NCBI RefSeq assembly: GCF_009371985.2
Contig: NZ_VIKU02000005.1
Span: 186,001-250,000 of the forward strand
Direction: 5' to 3'
DNA length: 64,000 nucleotides
Origin: Pelagihabitans pacificus
Lineage (GTDB): Bacteria; Bacteroidota; Bacteroidia; Flavobacteriales; Flavobacteriaceae
In this document: piece by piece, positions 44,637 to 53,706 of the stretch
Layout: every line of letters begins with the position of its first letter
Position numbering within the stretch: position 1 is the first letter of the stretch
Notes under the pieces: model-generated
Told to the model about the DNA's origin: nothing
Database searches by the model: none
What the model saw: the letters and a program-made list of their open reading frames with translations, nothing else
Position numbers and translations under genes: made by a program

Positions 44637-44656
44637 TTACCCTATAGATTTAATAG
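44637..44656. promoter_or_regulatory. Candidate cys operator, copy 2
   Basis: TTACCCTATAGATTTAATAG is the second copy of the repeat at 44557. Its CTATAGATTTAATAG part is a dyad with CTAT/ATAG ends and an AT-rich centre. It lies about 20 bp upstream of the presumed -33 element, so the two copies flank the promoter on about the same helical face (80 bp, roughly 7.6 turns, so near but not exactly in phase). Confidence 0.6.
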
Positions 44657-44728
44657 ATTAATAAAAAAATGCCCTGATTATTGAGGATAATTTACTTGTT
44701 TTGAATAAAACGAATGAAAAAAAGGGTA

Positions 44729-45139
44729 CTACTTGACCAAATCGGCCAGCGTATTATTACGATACACTTCCAAGGTGCTATCCCGCACCTTGAGCATCAG
44801 GGTATGTACCGAACAAGCATCCTCATCGGGACAGTCATCGCACTTTTCATAGAAATTAAGGCTTACACATGGCACCATGGCAATTGGTCCTTCCAAGACC
44901 CTCATAACATCCGTCATCAGCACTTCCTCGGGTTTCTTTATGAGATAATATCCTCCGCCCTTGCCTTTTTTAGAACCCAAAAAACCCGATTTACGTAGCG
45001 ACAATAAAATGCTCTCCAAAAACTTTTGGGAGATATTCTCATGTTGGGCAATTTCAGAAATCTGTACGGGCGTGTTCCCTTTTTGGGAAGCCAGATATGT
45101 CAGTGCCTTTAGCCCGTATTTTGTTTTTTTCGAGAGCAT
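44729..45139 (-). CDS. Rrf2-family transcriptional regulator
   Basis: This 136-aa protein starts at ATG 45139 (MLSKKTKYGLKALTYLA). The open frame continues 73 codons upstream with no similarity to Rrf2. The winged helix is at ~1-80 (ISEIAQHENISQKFLESILLSLRKSGFLGSKKGKGGGYYL). A Cys cluster with spacing C-x8-C-x2-C-x5-C spans ~95-115 (PCVSLNFYEKCDDCPDEDAC). IscR and related proteins bind an Fe-S cluster with Cys in this region, although the spacing differs. The location suggests control of the cys operon in response to cysteine, sulfide or Fe-S status. Confidence 0.88.
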   Translation of the reverse strand: MLSKKTKYGLKALTYLASQKGNTPVQISEIAQHENISQKFLESILLSLRKSGFLGSKKGKGGGYYLIKKPEEVLMTDVMRVLEGPIAMVPCVSLNFYEKCDDCPDEDACSVHTLMLKVRDSTLEVYRNNTLADLVK

Positions 45140-45394
45140 GGAACGAAGATAGCAAATAAAACATTCCTGAAGCCAAAGCTGCTTTTGGCAAGTCGGTACG
45201 ACCGTCAAAAGAAGTTTGCACCGAAATCCTATGGCTCGAACGGAATAGCCATTGGAATCCTTCGGTTCCAAACCGCCAATTGGAGCAAGCCGACCACGGC
45301 TTTTACGAAACAAGAACCATTGGTCGAAAAAACGGTTTTGCAGATACGTTTTTAACACTCCATACGTTCTCGTAATCTACCAAATCATTTAGGA

Positions 45395-45931
45395 ATGAAA
45401 AAACTACACCTTATCGTATTTTTGGCAACTGCTTCCCTTTTCGTTGCTTGTGAAAAAGATAGCACCGAGGAGTCTATTAAAGAGGTTGCTGTGGAGCAAT
45501 CGGCACTTTTGGGCACTTGGGAAGTGACGGGCTATGAAATCGAGGAAGGTAAGTCGGTCACCGAAGCCGACGGACAGCGTATTACACAGGAATACACTTC
45601 CTACGGAAAGGACTATGACATGACGGTAGAGTTTAACGAAGACCCGCGGACCGTTGTAAGCAATGGTTCTTATACCGCTGTCATCACCTATTCCTTGTTG
45701 GGACAGAAATATACGCAAGAGGTCCCTGCTTATTCCCTATTCGAAAGTGCTGCGTGGAGCTTGGAGGGTTCCGAAATCGTCATAGGGAATGATGGGGAGG
45801 AAACGCGCGCCAAGATTATCGAGATGTTGGAAACAAAGTTGGTGATGACTTGGGACTACGATGAAGTTCTGGAAACAGATGGCGCTATGGTCACCACAAC
45901 CGGAAAGTTAACCCTCACTTTGGAGCGGTAA
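45395..45931 (+). CDS. Lipocalin-like lipoprotein
   Basis: This 178-aa protein has a lipoprotein signal (MKKLHLIVFLATASLFVAC, Cys19). The body is an alternating-strand fold starting LLGTWEVTGYEIEEG and ending MTTTGKLTLTLER-like strands, in the style of Bacteroidota lipocalin-like/DUF5004 lipoproteins, whose GxW motif is present. It is the only plus-strand gene inside the sulfur cluster. The ligand is unknown. The spacer 45140-45394 holds no other gene I can support. Confidence 0.6.
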   Translation: MKKLHLIVFLATASLFVACEKDSTEESIKEVAVEQSALLGTWEVTGYEIEEGKSVTEADGQRITQEYTSYGKDYDMTVEFNEDPRTVVSNGSYTAVITYSLLGQKYTQEVPAYSLFESAAWSLEGSEIVIGNDGEETRAKIIEMLETKLVMTWDYDEVLETDGAMVTTTGKLTLTLER

Positions 45932-45985
45932 ACCATCTTTAAAAAACAGATTCAAAAGGTTGGTTCTTTTAAAGTACCGGCTTTC

Positions 45986-47149
45986 TTATCGTAAGGCATG
46001 GTCGATATCGGAGATAATATCGTCGATATGTTCCAAACCTACCGAGATACGTACCATTCCGTCAGAAATACCCACAGCAGCCCGCTCCTCTGATGATAGC
46101 TTACTATGGGTGGTAGAAGCTGGGTGTGTTACAATACTGCGTGAATCTCCCAAATTTGCCGATAACGATAGGAGTCCGATCTTGTCGAAAAATTCCCTTC
46201 CAGCCTTTTTCCCCCCTTTGATTTCAAAGGCGACCACACAGCCCCCCGCCTTCATTTGCCTTTTGGCAACTTCATAGTTGGGATGGGATTTGAGAAAAGG
46301 ATATTTCACCCAATTCACCTTTTCATGACCTTCCAAAAACGTAGCCAATTTCAAAGCGTTGTTACAATGCCTATCCACACGAACAGCCAATGTTTCCAGG
46401 CTCTTGGAGAGCATCCAAGCGTTAAACGGGGATAAGGCGGGACCGGTTATCCTGGAAAATCTGTATATTTTATCTATTAAGTCCCTTCTTCCGACCGTTA
46501 TACCTGCGAGCACCCTACCTTGTCCGTCCATTAACTTGGTCCCGGAATGAATGACCAGATCCGCACCGAAGGTAATAGGTTGCTGCAAGTAAGGGGAGGC
46601 AAAACAATTGTCGATGATCAACATCAAATTATGCCTTTTTGCAATCTTGGCCAGTGCCTCCAAATCGAGAATATCAACCCCTGGATTGGTCGGTGATTCG
46701 GCGTATATCAATTTGGTCTTCGGGGTAATCATCGCCTCGATCTTCTCCAAGGCATCTATTCTAAAGTAGGAATGGTCGATGTTCCATTTGGGAAAGAAAT
46801 TGGTCAACAATGAATGGGTCGATCCAAAAATACTTCGGGCCGACAGTATGTGGTCTCCACTCTCCAACAGTGCCGCAAAAGTTGAAAATACCGCTGCCAT
46901 CCCCGAGGCAAAAGCAAACCCGTCTTCAGCCCCTTCCATCTGGCATACCTTCCGGATAAACTCCGTCGAATTGGGATTGGAATATCGTGAGTAAATGTTC
47001 CTGTCTTTCTCCTCCGCAAAAGATGCCCGCATATCCTCGGCATCCTCAAAAACAAAACTGGAGGTAAGGTACAACGGCACGGAATGCTCCAGAAATTGCG
47101 TTCGTTCAATTTGTGTGCGTACGGCGTTGGTTTCGAATTTATGATTCAT
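45986..47149 (-). CDS. metZ: Cys/Met metabolism PLP enzyme (O-succinylhomoserine sulfhydrylase type)
   Basis: This 387-aa fold-type I trans-sulfuration enzyme has YSRYSNPNSTEFIRKVCQMEGAE at ~53-75 and AGDHI-like ESGDHILSARSIFGST. The Schiff-base Lys sits in VIHSGTKLMDGQGRVLAG (~202-219), and RSIVTHPASTTHSKLS is near the end. Its sequence resembles MetZ, which makes homocysteine directly from activated homoserine and sulfide. With a MetX-type acyltransferase upstream, the natural substrate may be O-acetylhomoserine. Cystathionine synthase/lyase activity is an alternative. Confidence 0.82.
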   Translation of the reverse strand: MNHKFETNAVRTQIERTQFLEHSVPLYLTSSFVFEDAEDMRASFAEEKDRNIYSRYSNPNSTEFIRKVCQMEGAEDGFAFASGMAAVFSTFAALLESGDHILSARSIFGSTHSLLTNFFPKWNIDHSYFRIDALEKIEAMITPKTKLIYAESPTNPGVDILDLEALAKIAKRHNLMLIIDNCFASPYLQQPITFGADLVIHSGTKLMDGQGRVLAGITVGRRDLIDKIYRFSRITGPALSPFNAWMLSKSLETLAVRVDRHCNNALKLATFLEGHEKVNWVKYPFLKSHPNYEVAKRQMKAGGCVVAFEIKGGKKAGREFFDKIGLLSLSANLGDSRSIVTHPASTTHSKLSSEERAAVGISDGMVRISVGLEHIDDIISDIDHALR

Positions 47150-47250
47150 CTTATTTTCTCATTTACAGTGATGGAACCTCTTTCAACCTGTTAAATTTTG
47201 ATTGATAATTTTCTAAGACCAAAGACAAGAAATCGAAGAAAATAGGACAT

Positions 47251-47311
47251 ATGATAGGGCCGCCACCGTTTTATCTTTCTTTACTTGGATCAATCTTCTC
47301 CGCCCTATCAT
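47251..47311. repeat. Long-range inverted repeat between metZ and the MetX fusion gene
   Basis: ATGATAGGGC (47251-47260) and GCCCTATCAT (47302-47311) are exact 10-bp complements separated by 41 nt, in the 176-nt gap between two minus-strand genes. There is no T-run after either arm on the minus strand. It could be a processing or regulatory structure before metZ, or chance. Confidence 0.35.
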
Positions 47312-47325
47312 CTTTTTTCTCCGCA

Positions 47326-50300
47326 TTACCCCTTTTCAGCTATCCTTAGAATATCCCCGAACACCCCTCTGGCGGTCACCGCGGCCCCTGCTCCCGCTCC
47401 TTGGATAACCAAGGGATTTTGACCATATGACTCGGTATAGATCTCGATTATGGAATCGGAGCCTTTCACCTGTCCGAGGGCACTTTCCTTGGGAACCGAG
47501 ATAAGTTGTACATCGAGTATTCCCTTTTCTTTCTGGAGGTTTCCATGAAGGTCACCGACATAGCGTAAGACCCTTCCGGGCTTCTGATTTTTTTTGATTT
47601 CGTTGAACGTATCGTCGAGCACGTCCAAGTTGTTCAGGAAAAATTCAACTGATTCCGACCGCAACACTTCCGGAATCAAGTTTTGGATATTGATATCATA
47701 AAACTCATTGTGCAGATCCAACTCCCTTGCCAATATCAACAATTTTCGACCTACGTCGTTGCCCGAAAGATCTTCCCGGGGATCAGGCTCGGTAAATCCT
47801 TTTCGCATCGCATCTTTCAGGATGACCGAAAATGGGGCATCCACCTCGGAAAACGTATTGAAAATGTAACTTAGGGAACCCGAAAACACCCCTTTGATCC
47901 GAGTGATGTTCTCTCCTGATAGATGCAACAGCTTAATGGTATCGATTAGCGGAAGCCCTGCTCCCACATTGGTTTCATATAGATACTGTTTTTGATTTTT
48001 TGAAAGTTCGTCCCGCAATAGTTGGTAGTAATCGAATCCCAACGTATTGGCAATCTTATTGGACGATACCAAATCAAATCCGTTTTCGGTAAAATCGAAG
48101 TAATGGGCCACAAAATCAACACTGGCGGTATTGTCAACAGCGATCAAATTCTCCAAGTGATGTTGTTTGGCATAGCGGAAGACATCTGTCATTTCATACG
48201 ATTTCCCCTTATCCTTGATAGCCGATTTCCATCCTTTTTTGATACCATCCTTGTTCAACAGTATTTTTTTGGAATTGGCTACAGCAAAAATGTTTAAATC
48301 GATACCCTTTCGTTTTTCAATCGTGACGGCAGATTTTAGAATTTGATCGATTAGGGTACCCCCCACATTTCCGTGACCGAATAGCGCTAGATTTACTTTT
48401 TTACTGATTCCAAATATCTGCCCGTGCATCACATTTAAGGCTTTGTGCAAATCGGACTTCCTGACCACAAGACTCACATTCTTTCCCGAAACCGTATTAT
48501 TGAACAACAGGGGTATGATCTGGTTCTTGATCAAGGCGTTATAAGGCTTGTGGAATGTACTTAAATCCTGACCGATAATTGAAATAACCGAAACTTCGCC
48601 AACCACCGTGATAGTATTGATGTCCTTGGATTTAAAATCGGTACTAAATTCGTTATCAAGGGCTCTCTTGGCGTCCTTGGCCCTGTTTTGGGGTACTACC
48701 AAACCGATTCCCCTCTCTGAAGATCCCTGGGAAATTATACTTACACTAATGTTATTCGCCTCGAGTGTCTTAAAGATACGGGCATCGATGCCTACTTTTC
48801 CCAATAAGCCCCTACCTTCCAAATTAATCAACGCGACATCCTCTATTACGGAAAGCGATTTGATTCCGTCTTTGCTCGACTTCGCGCTGATAAGGGTTCC
48901 CTCGTTATCCCCATTATAGGTATTCAAAATTCGAAGCGGAATGTTTTTTTCTATCAATGGAATGATTGTCTTCGCATGTAGTATGGTCGCCCCAAAGTTC
49001 GCGAGTTCGTTCGCTTCACTGTAGGATAGATTGGCGATGCGTTTCGCCTCGGGAACCAAATCGGGATCGGCCGTATAGATGCCATCGACATGGGTATAAT
49101 TCTGTAATTCCTCGGCATCCAAAAAATTGGCCAACAGGGCCGCCGTGTAGTTGCTGCCGTTGCGCCCGAGGGTGGTCGTTTCACCAGCTTCGGTCGAGGC
49201 GATAAACCCGGTGATGACCGGCACCGTATCAGGACCCAGTTTTGCAAATCGTAGCAAAACGTTCTCCTTGGATGGCTCATCGAGCAATTTTGCATCACCG
49301 AAGGTATCATCGGTTTTGATGAGTTCCCTGGCATCCAACAATTGGGCCCTTGCCCCCTTGCCGATCAATAATTTGGTAATCAACTTAGCGGAAATCAGTT
49401 CTCCGTAGGCCAGCACCTCATCCTTTATCTTCCCGCTGTAGTCCCCTAACAGCGATACACCTTCAAAAAGCTGTGCCAAACCCCTGAACTCGTCGGACAA
49501 CTTTACGTTCGAAAACGTATGCTGTTGGTATTTCTCGAAGATTTCGAAATCTTCTTTATAATCCTCCCCATTGGCCGCTTTGGTCAAAATGGTTTCCAAC
49601 TGATCGGTCGCCTTTTCCCTTGCCGACAAAACCACGGCAATATGCTCCCCTGCCTTTGCTTTGGCTTCTATGATATCCAACACCCTACCAAGTCCTTCAC
49701 CGTTACTAAGTGATTTTCCCCCGAATTTCAGAATTTTTATTTTTTTGGAGCGCCCATTCCTGTTGAAAATGTTGTACAACAGTTTTTCCATCTGCTCGAA
49801 CTCCATCAAAAAGGCATCATGCCCATGCAACGACTGCACCTCGCCGTAGGTTACGTTGCTATTGGCCTGAGCCAATTGCTTAAAGGTTTCCTTGTTCTCG
49901 TTGGCGGTAAAAAACAAATCGGAATCAACACCGATAATATGGATATTGGTATTGCTGTTCTGAAGGTTGATAAAATTGTCGTCACCATGCCTGGTGATAT
50001 CAATGGTTTTGAGCAATTGGTTCATCAACTTGTAGGCAGACAGCTGGAAACGCTCTTGCAGTTTTTTTCCATGATGCATCAACCAACTCTCCACATTGAA
50101 TATCTGCAGTTCTTCATTGGTGCTTCGCTTGAAGCGTTCCTTGAAGGATTCCGGAGTACGGTAACACAACATGGCATGCATCCGTGCGTCATGCACTGGC
50201 TGACTTGAATTGACCAAAAATTGCTCTTGAATTTGGCAGTTGGCAATCAACCAGTCGGTAGATTTCCAATCGGATGCCACTGGAACCAGATGTTCGGTTA

Positions 50301-50712
50301 TCGTTGGATTTAAAGCTGCCATTTCCCACGCAATGCCCCCGCCCAGGGAGCCTCCGATGATGGCAAAAAGCTTCTTGATTTTCAACTGTTCCAAACCCAA
50401 AAGAAAAATTTGGGCAATATCACCTGCCACAAAATCCTTGTAGTTATCAATAACAAACTTATCATAACCGTTACCGGGGATATTGAAAGCCAATATGGTA
50501 TAGCTATTGGTGTCTATACACTTACCAGGTCCGATCAAGGCCGACCACCAACCTTCTTCCCCAGCCACATTGGAATTTCCGGTGAGGGCATGGTTGACCA
50601 GAACCACCGGAGCCGAATGAAGATCCCTACCGAATATTTGGTAGGAAAGTTCGATATCCTGGATTGCCCCACTTAGTGCGGTATAATGAGGTAAACTAAG
50701 GTGATTTAGCAT
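47326..50712 (-). CDS. MetX - aspartate kinase - homoserine dehydrogenase trifunctional fusion
   Basis: This 1128-aa protein has three enzymes in order. (1) Residues ~1-318 are a MetX-type alpha/beta hydrolase with VNHALTG, nucleophile Ser122 in GGSLGG, Asp265 (GVDSDLFF) and His298 (LHGHDAF). (2) Residues ~325-790 are an aspartate kinase (KILKFGGKSLSN, GRNGSNYTAALLA) with paired ACT domains. (3) Residues ~800-1128 are a homoserine dehydrogenase (ALFGHGNVGGTLI, VSSNKIANTLG, GVFSGSLSYIFNTF). It would make aspartyl phosphate, homoserine and O-acetylhomoserine in one chain, with aspartate-semialdehyde dehydrogenase missing. It lies between metY and metZ, downstream of a SAM-I riboswitch. Confidence 0.88.
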   Translation of the reverse strand: MLNHLSLPHYTALSGAIQDIELSYQIFGRDLHSAPVVLVNHALTGNSNVAGEEGWWSALIGPGKCIDTNSYTILAFNIPGNGYDKFVIDNYKDFVAGDIAQIFLLGLEQLKIKKLFAIIGGSLGGGIAWEMAALNPTITEHLVPVASDWKSTDWLIANCQIQEQFLVNSSQPVHDARMHAMLCYRTPESFKERFKRSTNEELQIFNVESWLMHHGKKLQERFQLSAYKLMNQLLKTIDITRHGDDNFINLQNSNTNIHIIGVDSDLFFTANENKETFKQLAQANSNVTYGEVQSLHGHDAFLMEFEQMEKLLYNIFNRNGRSKKIKILKFGGKSLSNGEGLGRVLDIIEAKAKAGEHIAVVLSAREKATDQLETILTKAANGEDYKEDFEIFEKYQQHTFSNVKLSDEFRGLAQLFEGVSLLGDYSGKIKDEVLAYGELISAKLITKLLIGKGARAQLLDARELIKTDDTFGDAKLLDEPSKENVLLRFAKLGPDTVPVITGFIASTEAGETTTLGRNGSNYTAALLANFLDAEELQNYTHVDGIYTADPDLVPEAKRIANLSYSEANELANFGATILHAKTIIPLIEKNIPLRILNTYNGDNEGTLISAKSSKDGIKSLSVIEDVALINLEGRGLLGKVGIDARIFKTLEANNISVSIISQGSSERGIGLVVPQNRAKDAKRALDNEFSTDFKSKDINTITVVGEVSVISIIGQDLSTFHKPYNALIKNQIIPLLFNNTVSGKNVSLVVRKSDLHKALNVMHGQIFGISKKVNLALFGHGNVGGTLIDQILKSAVTIEKRKGIDLNIFAVANSKKILLNKDGIKKGWKSAIKDKGKSYEMTDVFRYAKQHHLENLIAVDNTASVDFVAHYFDFTENGFDLVSSNKIANTLGFDYYQLLRDELSKNQKQYLYETNVGAGLPLIDTIKLLHLSGENITRIKGVFSGSLSYIFNTFSEVDAPFSVILKDAMRKGFTEPDPREDLSGNDVGRKLLILARELDLHNEFYDINIQNLIPEVLRSESVEFFLNNLDVLDDTFNEIKKNQKPGRVLRYVGDLHGNLQKEKGILDVQLISVPKESALGQVKGSDSIIEIYTESYGQNPLVIQGAGAGAAVTARGVFGDILRIAEKG

Positions 50713-50764
50713 TGGCTATGGGTATTGGCACCCAAAGATTTAACTCTTTGGGTGCTACAAAGTG

Positions 50765-52057
50765 TTAGGCAAAAACCGATTTGTCAATGGTGGAAAAGGC
50801 ACTGACCAAATCGGCCTTCAAATCTTCCACATCTTCCAGACCTACCGACAAACGAATTAGGTCTTTCGTGACACCGGTAGACTCCTGTGCCGTATCGTCC
50901 AATTGTTGGTGCGTGGTACTGGCCGGATGGATAATCAAGGACTTGGTATCCCCAATGTTGGCCAGTAAGGAAAAAATCTTGGTTTCGTCGGCTATTTTCT
51001 TGGCCGATTCAAAACCGCCCTTCACCCCGAAGGTAACGATACCACTTTGACCCTTGGGTAAATAGGCTTCCGCTTGGGCGTAGTATTTACTGCTTTTAAG
51101 ACCGGGATAGTTGACCCAGGCAACTTCCGGTCTACTTTCCAACCATTCGGCGAGTGCCAAAGCGTTTTCGCTATGCTTTTTCATGCGCACGGAAAGGGTT
51201 TCCAAGCCTTGAATAATCTGCCATGAATTGAACGGGCTTGGAGCTCCGCCGAAATCCCGCAATCCTTCGATACGTACTTTGGCGATAAAGGCTGCAGGTC
51301 CAAGCGCCTCATGATATACCAAACCGTGGTATCCCGGGGAGGGTTCCGTGAACTCCGGGAACTTACCGTTACCATAGTCAAAGGTTCCTGCATCTATGAT
51401 GATTCCGCCCAAGGAGGTTCCATTTCCATTGATATATTTGGTCAAAGAATGTATAACAATGTTCGCCCCATGCTCAATAGGATTCAAGAGCGCAGGCGTC
51501 GCTACGGTGTTGTCCACTATAAAAGGTACCTTGGCGGCCTTGGCCTCGGAAGAAATTGCTTTTAGATCAAGTACATCCAACTTCGGGTTTCCTAGGGATT
51601 CGGCAAAAACCGCCCGAGTATTCCCTTGCACCGCTTTTCCAAAATTGGTGGGATCTTCCGGGTCTACAAAGGTTGTCGTAATGCCCAACCTCGGTAAGGT
51701 ATTCGCCAATAGATTATAGGTTCCCCCATAAAGACTATTGGAGGCGACAATATGATCTCCGGCACGTAAGAGCACCAGAAGAGCAGTCGAAATGGCCGCC
51801 GTTCCCGATGCCGTAGCCACTGCTGCGATACCACCCTCCAAGGCTGCAAGCCGCTGCTCCAGCACATCATTGGTAGGGTTGTTCAAACGTGTGTAGATAA
51901 AGCCTGGTTCGGAAAGGTTGAACAGATTGGCCGCGTGATCGGCATTGTTGAATACATAGGCCGTACTTTGGTAAATGGGGACTGCCCTAGTTCCACCATT
52001 GGCGGCTACGTCGTGTCCGGCATGTAATGCGTTGGTTGAAAATTTTTGTTCGCTCAT
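50765..52057 (-). CDS. metY: O-acetylhomoserine sulfhydrylase
   Basis: This 430-aa PLP enzyme makes homocysteine from O-acetylhomoserine and sulfide. FSTNALHAGHD at the start, TRLNNPTNDVLEQRLAALEGG (~57-77), the PLP-Lys motif HSLTKYINGNGTSLGG (~203-218) and SLIIHPASTTHQQL near the end are diagnostic for MetY. The length (430) is longer than MetZ or MetB because of MetY-specific inserts. It is the first gene after a SAM-I riboswitch and is followed by the MetX fusion, which makes its substrate. Confidence 0.93.
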   Translation of the reverse strand: MSEQKFSTNALHAGHDVAANGGTRAVPIYQSTAYVFNNADHAANLFNLSEPGFIYTRLNNPTNDVLEQRLAALEGGIAAVATASGTAAISTALLVLLRAGDHIVASNSLYGGTYNLLANTLPRLGITTTFVDPEDPTNFGKAVQGNTRAVFAESLGNPKLDVLDLKAISSEAKAAKVPFIVDNTVATPALLNPIEHGANIVIHSLTKYINGNGTSLGGIIIDAGTFDYGNGKFPEFTEPSPGYHGLVYHEALGPAAFIAKVRIEGLRDFGGAPSPFNSWQIIQGLETLSVRMKKHSENALALAEWLESRPEVAWVNYPGLKSSKYYAQAEAYLPKGQSGIVTFGVKGGFESAKKIADETKIFSLLANIGDTKSLIIHPASTTHQQLDDTAQESTGVTKDLIRLSVGLEDVEDLKADLVSAFSTIDKSVFA

Positions 52058-52177
52058 GATTTTGTTTTTTAATCGTTAAACATCAAATTAAAAAAGCCAA
52101 ACCTTCCCCACCGTCGTTGCGGACAAGTAAAATCAAAGAGTTATAAGAAAGCTTAAATTACAGAAGTAACTTGTTGC

Positions 52178-52299
52178 GTTATCTGTCACGCCTCAGGCGT
52201 GATAGAATTTAGCACCTTCTCCGTATCTGACAAGCCGTCTGGATAACAAAGGGTTGCTAAGGCTTCAAAGGGTCTATTCCCTCCACCTTTCTTGATAAC
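52178..52299 (-). promoter_or_regulatory. SAM-I (S-box) riboswitch upstream of metY
   Basis: Minus strand from 52299: GTTATC (52299-52294) pairs with GATAAC (52183-52178) to close P1. AAGAAAGGTGGAGGGA, CCCTTTGAAGCC, TTAGCAACCC and AAGGTGCTAAATTCTA follow in the SAM-I order. The P4 arm is TCACGCC-TGA-GGCGTGA. It lies between metK and metY. The expression platform (52058-52177) ends in a T-run (GGCTTTTTT) without a clearly defined preceding stem. The 319-nt gap contains no gene. Confidence 0.93.
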
Positions 52300-52329
52300 T
52301 ATTCAATACGTGTTTGAACTTTGGAAATA

Positions 52330-52337
52330 CAAATATA
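52330..52337 (-). promoter_or_regulatory. -7 box upstream of the metY riboswitch
   Basis: TATATTTG (minus, 52337-52330) is a perfect TAnnTTTG element placed between the metK terminator and the SAM-I aptamer. The predicted transcript start is about 52322, some 23 nt before the aptamer. No TTG lies at the ideal distance because the terminator stem occupies that region. Confidence 0.5.
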
Positions 52338-52338
52338 T

Positions 52339-52364
52339 AAGGGGGGAATGGAAAATCCCCCCTT
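52339..52364. terminator. Terminator after metK
   Basis: AAGGGGGGA (52339-52347) pairs with TCCCCCCTT (52356-52364) around an 8-nt loop. It starts 13 nt after the metK stop codon. T-rich sequence follows on both strands. It separates metK from the riboswitch-controlled metY transcript. Confidence 0.7.
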
Positions 52365-52376
52365 TTTTTCAAAAAA

Positions 52377-53633
52377 TTACAGCTTAAAGGCTTTTTTTAC
52401 CTTGTCTACCATATCCAATTTTTCCCAGGTAAAAAGTTCTACTTCTTTCTCAATACGGCCATTATAGGGAGACTCATAAACTTTTTTCACCGTCTTCGGT
52501 TCTTTACCCATATGGCCGTACGCAGCGGATTCCAAATAAATCGGATTTCGTAACTTCAAACGCTTTTCAATGGCAAACGGGCGCATATCAAATAATTTTT
52601 CGACTTTTTTAGCAATCTCCCCATCGGTCAGATCGACCTTTGCCCTACCGTAGGTATCCACGAAAATCGAGGTGGGTTCCACCACTCCGATCGCATAACT
52701 TACTTGCACCAAAATCTCATCGGAAACTCCGGCAGCCACTAAATTCTTTGCAATATGCCTTGAAGCATACGCCGCACTTCTATCTACCTTACTGGGGTCT
52801 TTGCCACTAAAGGCACCACCGCCATGTGCCCCTTTCCCCCCATAGGTATCCACAATAATTTTGCGTCCTGTCAATCCAGAATCCCCATGGGGACCACCGA
52901 TCACAAATTTTCCCGTTGGGTTGATATGGTACTTAATTTGGTCGTCGAATAAATTCTGAATCTTCTTCGGCAATTGCTTTTTAACTTTGGGAATGACAAT
53001 TTCAATGATGTCTTTCTTAATTTTTTCCAACATCTTTTTATCGCTTTTGTCGAAGGCATCATGTTGGGTGGATACTACAATGGTATCAATCCGCTGTGGC
53101 ACGTTATCATCCGAATATTCGATTGTTACCTGCGACTTGGCATCGGGCCTTAGGTAATCGATTTGATTCTTAGCTTTTCTTAAATCGGCGAGCACCTGTA
53201 ATATCTTGTGCGAGATGTCCAAAGCTAAGGGCATATAGTTTGAAGTCTCGGTGGTCGCATAACCGAACATCATTCCCTGATCTCCAGCACCTTGCTCTTC
53301 TTTTTTTCCACGATCGACCCCTTGATTAATGTCTTGCGACTGCTCATGGATCAATGAGATGACCCCACAGGAATCGCCGCTGAACTGATAGGCACCTTTC
53401 GTATATCCTATTTGGTTAATGACGCCTCTCGCGATGTTTTGAACATCCAAATAGGTCTTGCTTTTTACCTCCCCGGCAAGGACTACCTGTCCTGTAGTAA
53501 CCAAGGTTTCACAAGCGACCTTGCTTTCCGGGTCGAATGCTAAAAAATGATCCAAAAGTGCGTCGCTAATTTGATCGGCCACCTTATCAGGATGTCCTTC
53601 ACTTACAGATTCAGAAGTAAATAAGTATGACAT
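52377..53633 (-). CDS. metK: S-adenosylmethionine synthetase
   Basis: This 418-aa methionine adenosyltransferase carries [20 protein letters not shown] at the start, [12 protein letters not shown] (~120), [21 protein letters not shown] (~250-270) with the catalytic loop, and [19 protein letters not shown]. It is longer than the ~384-aa enterobacterial enzyme because of a ~30-residue Lys-rich insert (~200-235), which is usual in Bacteroidota. It produces the SAM sensed by the neighbouring riboswitches. A SAM-II-like RNA fold lies in its own leader. Confidence 0.95.
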   Translation of the reverse strand: MSYLFTSESVSEGHPDKVADQISDALLDHFLAFDPESKVACETLVTTGQVVLAGEVKSKTYLDVQNIARGVINQIGYTKGAYQFSGDSCGVISLIHEQSQDINQGVDRGKKEEQGAGDQGMMFGYATTETSNYMPLALDISHKILQVLADLRKAKNQIDYLRPDAKSQVTIEYSDDNVPQRIDTIVVSTQHDAFDKSDKKMLEKIKKDIIEIVIPKVKKQLPKKIQNLFDDQIKYHINPTGKFVIGGPHGDSGLTGRKIIVDTYGGKGAHGGGAFSGKDPSKVDRSAAYASRHIAKNLVAAGVSDEILVQVSYAIGVVEPTSIFVDTYGRAKVDLTDGEIAKKVEKLFDMRPFAIEKRLKLRNPIYLESAAYGHMGKEPKTVKKVYESPYNGRIEKEVELFTWEKLDMVDKVKKAFKL

Positions 53634-53706
53634 AGTCTATAATTTTTTTTGAAGGGATTTGACGATGTCGCTAAAAGAAGAATGATATGGATATGGTATC
53701 TATATC

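Noticed and set aside
45140-45358. N-terminal extension of the Rrf2 gene frame
   Set aside because: The 73 extra residues have no Rrf2 similarity. The family start MLSKKTKYGLKAL is at 45139.
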